The position numbers and the translations under genes were made by a program. Below the pieces are notes generated by a model. It saw only the letters and a list, made by a program, of their open reading frames with translations. It had not been told where the DNA came from and did no database searches. From Clostridia bacterium (GTDB lineage Bacteria > Bacillota > Clostridia > Christensenellales > UBA1242), in the NCBI GenBank assembly GCA_017501645.1, contig JAFVWN010000027.1:1-57093 (forward strand): 57,093 bases of DNA, in the 5' to 3' direction. Shown here piece after piece: positions 8,098-16,315 of this stretch. Position 1 is the stretch's first letter, and the number at the start of each line of letters is the position of its first letter.

Positions 8098-9306
8098 TTA
8101 TTCTCCTCCTAGTTCTTCATTATTAGATTTTTGATTTTTATATTGTTCTATCAACTTCTTAACATTAACTTTTGATAAATTTATTTGTTGCAAGTTGTCC
8201 CTAACTTCCCTATTTGTCTGTTCGTACCTTTGAGTAAAGGTCTGATGAACATCATCACCCGTCCCACGAGACAAATCATAATCATTCAAGACAATACCCG
8301 TTGCAATATCTCTGGTTCTCCAATAGTCAACACCTTTAAGAGTTGAGATACTTTGTGCAAGCACCTCTTGAACTTTGCTTGGCTGGATACAGATGTTTCT
8401 TTCCCTTCCCCAATCAATCATAATTCGTTTTTGCAAAGAGGCAGAATTTGTATCCATATCTAGAATACCACAAACTATTTGTCTTAGCCAACTTTCTGGA
8501 GTACTTTTTGCAATTTTTACTCTTGTTTCTTGAGAAATTTCTTCCCCAAAAGCTTTTGACACACACGCCTTGCGTACAAGGTCTAATTTTTTTATGTCCC
8601 CACTGTTTTCTATCTTTTGAGCCATTGTCGAGCAGTGCGTAGACATACAGTCATCTCTTTTGCACCCTGCACACTTTTCTTGCTCAAGTTGTTGTTCCTT
8701 TTCTTTTAGTTTAACAATCTCTTTCTTATAATGTCCCATCAAATAGAAAATATCACTATAGCAAAGCCTGTTTTTGTCTATTCTCTTTATAAAGTCGGTT
8801 TCAACAGTTGCTTTTAGTCTATCCGCAATTATTTGGGCAGACTCATTTTCTCTTTTTTCAAGAAAGCCATCTTCCATAAGAGCATTGACACAAACATACT
8901 TATAAAATAACGCAAGGTCTTTTGAAATCGGCTCTGTTTTTTTATATATTTCAGTTGGATATGTTCTTAAAAGCCAAGGCATTGATATTTGCGCTCCGCT
9001 AAACTCTCTATCAATATTTTCAATAAAGATAATTCGTCTCATTATATTGCCCGCTTCCGCCGTCTTCATATATTCTTCCAAAACTTGAGCAAGTTTAATT
9101 GATGACTGCATTGCTATAGAATAATCTTCCTCTTGACCAGAGTGTTCAGCTTTCCAAAATTTTTCTAAAACATCATAAAGAGAATTTACATAAGAAACTA
9201 TAAATTCAAAATCTTGTTTATATAGCGGTTTATCCCCTTGAGGAATAAAGTATGCCTTTTTTATTTCTTGAATGTCATTTTCTGTTAGGTTTTTACCTGC
9301 AACCAT
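8098..9306 (-). CDS. Unknown protein inserted in the dnaX-ybaB-recR operon
   Basis: 402 residues, not recognised. It is largely helical and charged, with no signal peptide or membrane span. There is a Cys/His cluster, CAGCKRDDCMSTHC (about residue 213), that could bind a metal, preceded by a lysine/glutamate coiled coil (about 190-212). The C terminus is Gln/Asn-rich. Its SD is formed by the last codons of dnaX, and its own last codons carry the ybaB SD, so it is fully integrated into the operon. Placement suggests a role near the clamp loader or recombination machinery, but nothing in the sequence proves it. Confidence 0.85.
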   Translation of the reverse strand: MVAGKNLTENDIQEIKKAYFIPQGDKPLYKQDFEFIVSYVNSLYDVLEKFWKAEHSGQEEDYSIAMQSSIKLAQVLEEYMKTAEAGNIMRRIIFIENIDREFSGAQISMPWLLRTYPTEIYKKTEPISKDLALFYKYVCVNALMEDGFLEKRENESAQIIADRLKATVETDFIKRIDKNRLCYSDIFYLMGHYKKEIVKLKEKEQQLEQEKCAGCKRDDCMSTHCSTMAQKIENSGDIKKLDLVRKACVSKAFGEEISQETRVKIAKSTPESWLRQIVCGILDMDTNSASLQKRIMIDWGRERNICIQPSKVQEVLAQSISTLKGVDYWRTRDIATGIVLNDYDLSRGTGDDVHQTFTQRYEQTNREVRDNLQQINLSKVNVKKLIEQYKNQKSNNEELGGE

Positions 9307-9310
9307 AAGC

Positions 9311-10864
9311 TTACTCCTTAATTTCTAGTTTTCCTCCAAAAGCAGATGCTAAAGCTTCAACATCTCTTGGCTGGGCAGTCTCTCCCAAAACCTTGAAAGT
9401 ATATTTTAATCCAAGGTTATCAAAAAAGTCTGCAAATACAGGCTTATACCTGTCTCTTGTAACTAAATCCATAGTAAACTTATCTTCTAAATAGAATGTC
9501 GCAACACCATTTGCAACATCAACTTTTTTCACCTGCCTAACACCTGCAAGCAAACTCATATCTCTGTGTTCTCTTAGATATGTCAATAACTTTCCTAAAA
9601 GTTGACCATCTTGAGCAGATGCTGGAGCTTGAGTTGTACCGCTTGTCTTTGGAGTTTCCTCCTCTCTTAGCTTAACAACTTCCTCTTGTTTTGGTGCAAC
9701 CGGTTTTATTGAAGGTTGCACTGAAGCAGGCACTCCACCAGCAAGCATTTTTTCTAGCTTTTCAACTTTTTCAGCCAAACTTACATTGGTTAGAGTTTTA
9801 ATGACTGCTGTTTCCAAAACTATTCTTGGAGTGATTGAGTATCTAAGTTCAGCCTCAACAGCACTTAAGTTAGTAATTGTTTCAACTATTTTGTTATAGT
9901 TTTGCTCTTTTGCTTGAGCAACCATTTTCTCATAAACTTGTGGACTTGCAACCACCATCTTTTTTGCTTCTTCTTTTAGGGTTGTAATTATAAGCAAATC
10001 TCTAAAATAAGAAATCATATCACGACTTAGAACCAAAGGACTTTTTCCGTTAGATAAAATTTTATCCAAATCTCTTAGGCTCTCTCCTAAATTTCCATTC
10101 AAAATTGTATCAGCAATACTTGCTAAACTTTCTTTCTCGGTTGTACCAAGTATTTCCATTACACTTTTATATGTAAGGTTTGTTCCAGAATATGAAACAC
10201 ATCTATCCGCAATACTTAAAGTATCACGAACACTACCCTCACCAGCTCTTGCAATCATTTCAATTGCTTCTTTTTCGGCAGTGATACCTTCTTTTTCAAA
10301 GATATCAACAAGCAGACCGCTTAATTCCTCAACAGAAACCAAACCAAAATCAAAACGCAAACATCTTGAAAGAATTGTTGCTGGTAGTTTATGCACTTCT
10401 GTTGTCGCTAAAATAAATACAGCATAACTTGGTGGCTCTTCAAGAGTTTTCAAAAGAGCATTAAACGCACTTGGAGAAAGCATATGCACTTCGTCTACAA
10501 TATAAACTTTGTATTTTCCATTAACTGGAGGATACTTAACTTTTTCTCTTAAATCTCTAATTTCATCAACGCCATTGTTTGATGCAGCATCAATTTCTAA
10601 AACATCAATATTGTTCCCGTTTAAAGCCTCGCATACTGCACACTTTTGACAAGGAGAACCGTCTTCTGGAGTCAAGCAGTTGATAGCCTTTGCAAAAATC
10701 TTTGCAGTAGAAGTTTTACCTGTTCCTCTTGAACCACAAAACAAATATGCATGACCAATTTTGTCATTTTTTATTTGATTGATTAGTGTTTGAACAATAT
10801 GGTTTTGACCAATTACACCTTTAAAAGTGCTAGGTCTATATTTTCTATATAATGCTAAGTACAT
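9311..10864 (-). CDS. dnaX: DNA polymerase III subunit gamma/tau
   Basis: 517 residues. The clamp-loader ATPase opens and loads the sliding clamp. The N terminus ALYRKYRPSTFKGVIGQ is diagnostic. Walker A is GSRGTGKTSTAKIFAKA (about 44-60), with zinc-binding cysteines around CLTPEDGSPCQKCAVC (about 63-78), Walker B VYIVDEVHML (about 120) and the arginine-finger/sensor segment ATILSRCLRFDF. Domain III follows, then a variable proline/lysine linker and a short tau-type C terminus. Whether gamma is made by frameshifting cannot be judged; no clear slippery site with hairpin was seen. The SD is followed by an ATG 14 bases after the sigH stop. Confidence 0.97.
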   Translation of the reverse strand: MYLALYRKYRPSTFKGVIGQNHIVQTLINQIKNDKIGHAYLFCGSRGTGKTSTAKIFAKAINCLTPEDGSPCQKCAVCEALNGNNIDVLEIDAASNNGVDEIRDLREKVKYPPVNGKYKVYIVDEVHMLSPSAFNALLKTLEEPPSYAVFILATTEVHKLPATILSRCLRFDFGLVSVEELSGLLVDIFEKEGITAEKEAIEMIARAGEGSVRDTLSIADRCVSYSGTNLTYKSVMEILGTTEKESLASIADTILNGNLGESLRDLDKILSNGKSPLVLSRDMISYFRDLLIITTLKEEAKKMVVASPQVYEKMVAQAKEQNYNKIVETITNLSAVEAELRYSITPRIVLETAVIKTLTNVSLAEKVEKLEKMLAGGVPASVQPSIKPVAPKQEEVVKLREEETPKTSGTTQAPASAQDGQLLGKLLTYLREHRDMSLLAGVRQVKKVDVANGVATFYLEDKFTMDLVTRDRYKPVFADFFDNLGLKYTFKVLGETAQPRDVEALASAFGGKLEIKE

Positions 10865-10878
10865 ACACTACGCGCCTC

Positions 10879-11436
10879 CTATTCTTTGACTTTTGCTTTG
10901 ATTCTTTGAATTGTATTAGTAATACTTCTTGGAGTTTTTCCTAACGCTTCTGCAATACCTCTTGCAGAAAGCCCATCAAGATACAACTCTAAAACCTGTT
11001 TTTCAAAATTACTTAACGCATCTTGAAGAATTTTCAATCTTTCTTCTTGCTTTTCTTGAGCAATAAAAACTTCTTCAGGGTCTTGAGCCATTCCAATCTC
11101 TGCAATTTCAAACTCTTCATCCTCATCATTTCGCCTAACGATAGGTACAGAACTATTAAGTGGCTGATTTTTCTTTGTGTTTGCGTGCTTTATAGCATCA
11201 AAGATTCTCCTTTTTATGCAAGTTGTTGCAAACTTTTTGAAAGTATCATCACCAATAATCCCCTTTGTTTCATCAAACTTTCTTGCCGCTTCTAACAGCC
11301 CAATCATACCCTCTTGATAAAGGTCATCACTCGTTCCGCCTACAAGATAAAAACGCCTACAAATACCACGAATAAGACTGGTGTAGTTTTCTACTAATTT
11401 GTTAAGAATTTCCTCATCTTCAAAACGGTCTTTCAA
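10879..11436 (-). CDS. sigH: SigH-type RNA polymerase sigma factor
   Basis: 185 residues of a sigma-70 family member. Region 2 holds DDLYQEGMIGLLEAARKFDE (about 37-56) and the DNA-melting FKKFATTCIKRRIFDAIK. Region 4 carries the LSARGIAEALGKTPRSITN helix-turn-helix at the end. The order mrnC-rlmB-sigH matches the Bacillus cysS-mrnC-rlmB-yacP-sigH locus, which supports the SigH (Spo0H) call rather than a generic ECF factor. SigH serves the transition state and early sporulation. Here it is directly upstream of, and probably co-transcribed with, dnaX. Confidence 0.83.
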   Translation of the reverse strand: MKDRFEDEEILNKLVENYTSLIRGICRRFYLVGGTSDDLYQEGMIGLLEAARKFDETKGIIGDDTFKKFATTCIKRRIFDAIKHANTKKNQPLNSSVPIVRRNDEDEEFEIAEIGMAQDPEEVFIAQEKQEERLKILQDALSNFEKQVLELYLDGLSARGIAEALGKTPRSITNTIQRIKAKVKE

Positions 11437-11446
11437 TGTTTTTCTC

Positions 11447-12169
11447 CTAGAATTTATCTTGTCTCACTGCTTCATACATACAAATGCCAGCACTTACACT
11501 CGCATTTAAAGAATTAATGTTTCCATACATTGGAATTGAAATCACTTGGTCTGCAAGTTTTCTTGTTAATGCAGAAACCCCAAAACCTTCACTTCCAATA
11601 ACAATAGCAATATCCCCTTTGAGATTTGTTTTATAAATGTTTTCGCCATCCATATCTGTTACATAAACAAAAACACCATCTTCTTTAAGTTTTTTGATTG
11701 CATCATTAAGGTTTCCAACTTTACAAACCTTGACATGGTTAATTGCTCCGGCAGACGCTCTCATAACTGTTTCATTGACAAGTACAGAGTTTCTGTTTGG
11801 AATTACTACCGCAGTAACACCACTACATTCTGCTGTTCTTATAATGCTTCCAAGATTATGAGGGTCGCTAAGTTTATCAAGAAGAATGAAAAATCTTCTT
11901 CCCTCATAAGAGCCATCTTTCATAACATCTTCAAGGTCGCTATACTCAAACTCGCTTGTGAAAGCTATGATGCCTTGATGATGACCAGTTTTTGAAAGTC
12001 TATCAAGAGCTTGTCTTTGAACAAACTCCACTCTTATACCTCTATCTCTCGCAACCTTAATTTGCTCTCTAATCACACTATCATCTGTTTTATCAAGAAC
12101 CAAAATTTTCTCTATTGTTACCCCTGATTTTAGTGCTTCAACTACTGGATTTTTACCTTCTGCTAACAT
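11447..12169 (-). CDS. rlmB: 23S rRNA (guanosine-2'-O-)-methyltransferase RlmB
   Basis: 240 residues of the SpoU/TrmH family; methylates G2251 in the peptidyl-transferase P loop. The N-terminal substrate-binding domain starts AEGKNPVVEALKSG. The trefoil-knot SAM domain has LLDKLSDPHNLGSIIRTAE (about 119-137), IVIGSEGFGVS (about 192) and the knot segment IPMYGNINSLNASVSAGI (about 211-228). Two bases separate it from mrnC and about ten from sigH. Confidence 0.95.
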   Translation of the reverse strand: MLAEGKNPVVEALKSGVTIEKILVLDKTDDSVIREQIKVARDRGIRVEFVQRQALDRLSKTGHHQGIIAFTSEFEYSDLEDVMKDGSYEGRRFFILLDKLSDPHNLGSIIRTAECSGVTAVVIPNRNSVLVNETVMRASAGAINHVKVCKVGNLNDAIKKLKEDGVFVYVTDMDGENIYKTNLKGDIAIVIGSEGFGVSALTRKLADQVISIPMYGNINSLNASVSAGICMYEAVRQDKF

Positions 12170-12170
12170 A

Positions 12171-12560
12171 TTAATTCTCCTTTAAAGACCTTTCCAAAAT
12201 ATATAATAATCTTTCTTGATTTTTTGTTAAGTATAAATAACCAACAAGGGCTTCAAACGCAGTCGCATAGTTGTATTCTGTAGCGGAATAATTTTTCGCC
12301 CCCTGCCCTTTCACTCCATTTCTTGCTCTGTAGGCAATACTGTGTTCTTCTTCAGTAAGCTCTTCTTCAATGGCTTTAAAAACTTTACATTGCATACCAG
12401 CATTGACTTTTTCTTTCACCATACGGTTAAGCTCATTAACCTTATAGTCGCCCTTAATAGACACTCTTTCTCTTACAAACAAAGTATGCACTCCGTCACC
12501 CACAAAAGCAAGCACTAGGGGTTGCATATTTTTAACATTTTCATTTGTGAATTTATCCAT
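12171..12560 (-). CDS. mrnC: Mini-ribonuclease III
   Basis: 129 residues, the normal size. An RNase III catalytic domain without dsRBD that trims 23S rRNA precursor ends. Motifs are LAFVGDGVHTLFVRE (about 18-32), with the catalytic Asp in GDGV, and the C-terminal ATAFEALVGYLYL with the second acidic site. It is the first gene of the operon, with a consensus promoter upstream. Confidence 0.95.
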   Translation of the reverse strand: MDKFTNENVKNMQPLVLAFVGDGVHTLFVRERVSIKGDYKVNELNRMVKEKVNAGMQCKVFKAIEEELTEEEHSIAYRARNGVKGQGAKNYSATEYNYATAFEALVGYLYLTKNQERLLYILERSLKEN

Positions 12561-12590
12561 TTTTCACCCATTATATATATTATATAACTG

Positions 12591-12620
12591 ATTATAGCAT
12601 ATATTTTTATAATAGTGCAA
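12591..12620 (-). promoter_or_regulatory. Promoter of the mrnC-rlmB-sigH-dnaX-recR operon
   Basis: Minus strand TTGCAC, 18-base spacer, TATAAT; the expected start is about 25 bases before the mrnC ATG. It is the only strong promoter seen upstream of this seven-gene run. Confidence 0.75.
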
Positions 12621-12690
12621 GACAAACAAACATTTTAACTTTCTTTTTTAATGTTTATCATATATACATTTATTTTTCATACACTTTAAT

Positions 12691-13410
12691 ATGAAAAAAC
12701 ATAGATTTTTATTTTCTCTCATTTCTAAAGGTCAAGTAATTGTTTGTTTTGTTACTTGTTTGCTTGTTGTTGCTTCTTCTATTGGTTTAGATTTGGCTTA
12801 TGCAAAAGAAAGCAGTATTGACGAACGGTATGATTTCACCGTTGTTGTTGATGCTGGTCACGGAGGCATAGACCCTGGAAGTATTGGATACAAAACCAAA
12901 GTAAAAGAAAGCGAGATAAATCTCGCCGTTGCTAAAATATTAGAACAAAAACTTAAAAAACTTGGTGTGCGTGTAGTAATGACAAGACCTGACGAAAACG
13001 GACTATATGGTCTTTCTACCACCAACTATAAAAAAAGAGATATGCAAAAACGAAGAGATATCATAGAAAAAATACGCCCAGATATTGTTGTGAGCGTACA
13101 TATGAATAGTTATATAAGACACAATTTGCGAGGAGCTCAAGTGTTTTATGACAACACAAGCCCTATAAGTGAGAAACTTGCTCTTTGCATACAGAACCAA
13201 TTTGCTGAAAGATTAGAAAAAAGCACAAAAGGTGTTTCTGTTGGTGATTATTATATGCTTAAATGCACAGAGTCTGCCTCTGTAATTGCTGAATGCGGAT
13301 TTCTTTCTAATGAAGAAGATGAAAAGCTTTTAATCACAAAAGATTATCAAGAAAAAATCGCCGACTGTATCTTTGTTGGCATTGTAAATTACCTAAATTT
13401 AGAGCAATAG
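12691..13410 (+). CDS. cwlD: N-acetylmuramoyl-L-alanine amidase, CwlD-like
   Basis: 239 residues. An N-terminal signal/anchor helix (about 17-38) is followed by one Amidase_3 domain. Zinc ligands are visible in VVDAGHGGIDPG (about 52) and SEINLAV (Glu), with the third ligand in VSVHMNSY (about 136). The catalytic Glu is in VIAECGFLSN (about 206). Length and single-domain architecture match CwlD, which cleaves stem peptides to make spore-cortex muramic lactam; a vegetative amidase is the alternative. There is no SD: the ATG follows TACACT by five bases, so the message may be leaderless. It is divergent from the mrnC operon. Confidence 0.8.
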   Translation: MKKHRFLFSLISKGQVIVCFVTCLLVVASSIGLDLAYAKESSIDERYDFTVVVDAGHGGIDPGSIGYKTKVKESEINLAVAKILEQKLKKLGVRVVMTRPDENGLYGLSTTNYKKRDMQKRRDIIEKIRPDIVVSVHMNSYIRHNLRGAQVFYDNTSPISEKLALCIQNQFAERLEKSTKGVSVGDYYMLKCTESASVIAECGFLSNEEDEKLLITKDYQEKIADCIFVGIVNYLNLEQ

Positions 13411-13435
13411 AAATTCTTAATTCTTCATTATTTTT

Positions 13436-13540
13436 AAACCCTTCGGGTTTAGTTACTGCGGAAAGCGAAAACAAGTTTCGCCTTCATTCATCACTGCAAA
13501 ACTGCCAAGTTTTGACAAGTTCCTAGCGGAGCGACACTCC
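13436..13540. repeat. Cassette of four consecutive short hairpins (REP/MITE-like)
   Basis: Four adjacent inverted repeats lie between cwlD and the next terminator: AAACCC/GGGTTT (13436-13450), GCGAAA/TTTCGC (13465-13481), CAAAACT/AGTTTTG (13497-13514) and GGAG/CTCC (13528-13540, within a GC-rich AGCGGAGCG stretch). No reading frame covers them. Composition differs from the AT-rich surroundings. Confidence 0.7.
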
Positions 13541-13541
13541 T

Positions 13542-13655
13542 CAATTCATCATTTATCATTCTTCATTCATCATTAAAAAAGACAGGCCTTCCTGTCTTTT
13601 ACATTTGTATAATAAATATCCACAATTCATCATTCATCATTCTTCTTTCATCATT
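13542..13655. repeat. Two copies of a 33-base TCATCATT-type repeat
   Basis: The segments 13542-13574 and 13623-13655 are near-identical (two differences by eye), rich in CATCATT units and each directly followed by a terminator hairpin. Shorter related stretches occur at 13413-13430 and 13482-13494. They look like spread copies of one intergenic repeat unit. Confidence 0.7.
13577..13600. terminator. Terminator hairpin between the repeat copies
   Basis: AAAAGACAGG, loop CCTT, CCTGTCTTTT. It has A and T runs on both sides, so it could act on either strand; it probably ends the cwlD transcript. Confidence 0.8.
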
Positions 13656-13657
13656 AT

Positions 13658-13682
13658 AAAAAAGCCCTATAGGGCTTTTTTT
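13658..13682. terminator. Bidirectional terminator at the end of the surface-protein gene
   Basis: A near-perfect palindrome, AAAAAGCCCTATAGGGCTTTTT, that abuts the stop codon of the minus-strand surface protein gene. Confidence 0.85.
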
Positions 13683-15126
13683 ATATACTAATTCTTAAAG
13701 CGGGACGCACGCCGTAATTTGAGTAGTAAACATTAGAAGTGCTGATGCCGCCACCATAAAGAACGGAGAACGCATAAGAAGCCGACGAGCCCGCCGAACG
13801 AGTCCAGTAATAACAGGTTCCTCCGCTTGGATATGTTGCTGTTACATATGATGTACTCGTATATTTATAGCAATCGTTACCTAAAGCAAAGTCCGTTGGA
13901 CTGCATAATCTTTTTGTGCTTGTTTTTGTAAATAATCCAGCACTATTATAGTAATCCCAGTATGATAAACAATATACCTTATCTTCGGTTGCAACTCCTG
14001 TCGTGTTGCTTGTGCTTGTTTTATAATTTCCTGTTATATTATTTCCCACTGTCGTTGTAGATATTAATTCTTGTTCATCACTTGTAAATGCACTTGTATA
14101 GAATGTGCTATTGAGCCATGTTCGAAGTTCGCTGTTTACCCATTGGTTTGGGTCATCGCTTGTTCCCGCTGTTCCGTCTGCATCTGTACCGCTTGGGTTA
14201 AAGCGAATATCCGCTGTTAATACAAGATAACTCATTATTTCAAGTTCACTGTCTGTTCCAGCTGTATATGCATCATAATTTAATATTATCCATCTTATTG
14301 GCTCTACTTTGAACCATACCACACTTCCGCTTGCTATTACTGTTTCCCCATTTAAATATGTATAACTTGTATTATTTTGCTGCAAACTTAATCCTCTTGC
14401 ATAGATGTTTCCATCTGTATACTGATATGCTTGCCATGTTCTTGTTCTTACTGTATATGTATTCACTGCTGTTGGACTATTACTATTATACCAACTCTCT
14501 AAGGTTGTATTCATACTTGAACCAACATATGTTTGTGGATATATTCCAAAGTCTATGTATGGTAAATTAAAGTTTGCACTTGGATTTCCTACTGCTATTG
14601 TATCGCTTGATATTAAATCTTCTATTGTTATAGGCCACTCTTTATACTCATTATCTTTTATTGTTGCTGTTTGGTCTACATTAAGAATCCCACCATCTTC
14701 CACATAAATTGCAGGAGCATACTGAGCTTTATTTCCTGTTATTGTCCCTCCTGTTATATTACAAGTTCCACCAGCTTCAACATAGACTGCTCCGCCATAC
14801 TTAGCTGTGCATCCAGTTATTGTTCCGGCATTCATTGTAAATGTTGCTCCATTTGAAACATAAACCGCTCCGCCATAATTTTTCGTCATCCCTGAAATTG
14901 TTCCACCATTCATTACATAGGTTGCACCATTTTCTATATATACAGCCCCGCCTTTTTTATCTTTCCCTGCACTACTTGCACCTGTATCTTCTGCTGTTGT
15001 ATTTACATTCTTATTAGGAATTTCTTCTTGAGCTTTAGTATTAGGCAAAAGAAAAGACAAGCATAAACTTGTTATGCACATTATTGGCAACAACATACTC
15101 AATATTATCTTATATCTTTTCTTCAT
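13681..15126 (-). CDS. Secreted surface protein, beta-helix repeats plus DUF6273-like domain
   Basis: 481 residues. The signal peptide is about residues 1-32 (hydrophobic core IILSMLLPIMCITSLCLSFL, cleavage near TKA-QE). Four tandem ~24-residue repeats of the GGAVYVxxGATxTMNGGTI type (about 57-155) predict a right-handed beta-helix. The C-terminal ~310 residues resemble DUF6273-like domains (FGIYPQTYV, PIRWIILNYD, LRTWLNSTFY, YYWTRSAGS, GVRPALRI). There is no sortase motif or membrane anchor. Exported surface or adhesive function is inference. The final ~45 codons are strongly GC-rich and A-poor compared with the rest of the gene (see the separate entry). Confidence 0.78.
   Translation of the reverse strand: MKKRYKIILSMLLPIMCITSLCLSFLLPNTKAQEEIPNKNVNTTAEDTGASSAGKDKKGGAVYIENGATYVMNGGTISGMTKNYGGAVYVSNGATFTMNAGTITGCTAKYGGAVYVEAGGTCNITGGTITGNKAQYAPAIYVEDGGILNVDQTATIKDNEYKEWPITIEDLISSDTIAVGNPSANFNLPYIDFGIYPQTYVGSSMNTTLESWYNSNSPTAVNTYTVRTRTWQAYQYTDGNIYARGLSLQQNNTSYTYLNGETVIASGSVVWFKVEPIRWIILNYDAYTAGTDSELEIMSYLVLTADIRFNPSGTDADGTAGTSDDPNQWVNSELRTWLNSTFYTSAFTSDEQELISTTTVGNNITGNYKTSTSNTTGVATEDKVYCLSYWDYYNSAGLFTKTSTKRLCSPTDFALGNDCYKYTSTSYVTATYPSGGTCYYWTRSAGSSASYAFSVLYGGGISTSNVYYSNYGVRPALRISI
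13700..13810 (-). other. GC-rich, adenine-depleted 3' segment: candidate DGR variable region
   Basis: Line 13741-13800 is 60% G+C by count (36 of 60) and the coding strand there has only 4 A in 60, in a genome near one third G+C. Codons are mainly Ser, Gly, Tyr, Ala, many of NNC form. The segment ends at a 14-base A-free tract on the coding strand (GGCGTGCGTCCCGC, 13700-13713), recalling the initiation-of-mutagenic-homing sequence of diversity-generating retroelements. No reverse transcriptase or template repeat is in the window. Confidence 0.4.
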
Positions 15127-15316
15127 TTTAACTCCTTTATTTTGTATTGTTTTCTTCCGCCAGTATATCTAGTTTACACATTTACACATATTATTATATA
15201 TAATATTTTCAAAATCTCCAAACGATTTTCTCTCTTATTTTAATTTTTTTATTATTTTATTTGCCCTAATGGGTGATTATTGTTATAATGAAAAAAAACA
15301 AGATTGGAGAATAAAT

Positions 15317-16291
15317 ATGAAAACAAGAACAAAAGTTGGTCTTATTATTATGGCAGGCATTCTTGCTATGCTTGGAGTTGCTGTTTATATCTATTATTTC
15401 ACCGCTTCTTATCCAGAGTTTGATGCTGTTGCGGTAAAAGATTTTAAAATCCCCGGACTTGAAACAAAATTTGTTCCACAAGGAATTGATTATGACCAAA
15501 ACACTGGAAAGTTTTTAGTGTCTGGATATATGAGTGATGACTCAGCGTCTCGTTTCTATATTATTGACAAAGAGACAAAAAAAGTTGAAAAGTACTTTAC
15601 TTTAACACTAGACGGAAAAGCTTACAAGGGGCACGCAAGCGGAGTTGCCATTAATGGCGAATATGCTTATGTTGCAAGTGAAGGAAAAGTATATCGCTTC
15701 AACTTCACAGATGCCCTTGCTCTTACTGGAACAAAACTTAGAATACTTGATTATTTTGAAACTGATAACGGTGCAGACTTTATTCTTATATACAAAAGCA
15801 AACTTATTGTTGGAGAATTCCACAACGGCAAAAAATATGTTGCACCTAAAGACCACGAGGTAAAAACTGAAACTGGTACAAACCACGCACTCGCATTAAT
15901 TTATAACCTTGTTCCAGAAAGCCCTCACGGAATTGAAAGTACTACTCCAAACTCTGCCCTTTCTTTACCAAACAAGGCACAAGGAATGAGCTTTACAAAA
16001 GAAAATAATATTATTATTTCAACATCATACTCTGTAAGCGATTCTAAGCTTTTAATTTATGAAAATGTTCTTGAAACAGAAACAACTTCTACTATAACTC
16101 TCAACGAAACAACTATTCCTGTTTATGTTTTAAGCAAAGCCAACAAAGTTGAAACTATAACAGCTCCTGCTATGAGCGAAGAACTTGTTTTAGTTGACAA
16201 CAAGGTTTACCTTTTATTCGAATCTAACTGTGCAAAATATCGCTACTTCAACAGAACAAGACTTAAAAATGTTTATGCACTTGATATTTAA
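15317..16291 (+). CDS. Membrane-anchored beta-propeller-like protein, unknown function
   Basis: 324 residues from the ATG at 15317, chosen because TTGGAGA lies seven bases upstream; an in-frame ATG 48 bases earlier has no SD. One N-terminal membrane helix (about 6-28, VGLIIMAGILAMLGVAVYIYY), then an exported domain of repeated strand patterns: QGIDYDQNTGKFLVSGY, SGVAINGEYAYVASEGKVY, ADFILIYKSKLIVGEF, QGMSFTKENNIIISTSY, LVLVDNKVYLLFES. This is the rhythm of a beta-propeller (YncE/SMP-30-like). No catalytic residues can be named. Confidence 0.75.
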   Translation: MKTRTKVGLIIMAGILAMLGVAVYIYYFTASYPEFDAVAVKDFKIPGLETKFVPQGIDYDQNTGKFLVSGYMSDDSASRFYIIDKETKKVEKYFTLTLDGKAYKGHASGVAINGEYAYVASEGKVYRFNFTDALALTGTKLRILDYFETDNGADFILIYKSKLIVGEFHNGKKYVAPKDHEVKTETGTNHALALIYNLVPESPHGIESTTPNSALSLPNKAQGMSFTKENNIIISTSYSVSDSKLLIYENVLETETTSTITLNETTIPVYVLSKANKVETITAPAMSEELVLVDNKVYLLFESNCAKYRYFNRTRLKNVYALDI

Positions 16292-16315
16292 GAGCCAACT
16301 GGCTCTTATTTTTTT
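16289..16315 (+). terminator. Rho-independent terminator
   Basis: AAGAGCC, loop AACT, GGCTCTT, then ATTTTTTT. It overlaps the stop codon of the upstream gene and the 3' end of the convergent one. Confidence 0.85.

Noticed and set aside
10000..10864. Programmed frameshift making the short gamma form of DnaX
   Set aside because: No A-rich slippery heptamer followed by a stable hairpin was seen in the expected part of the gene.
13542..13655. CATCATT repeats considered as a CRISPR array
   Set aside because: Repeats are not separated by unique spacers of constant length, and no cas genes are present.
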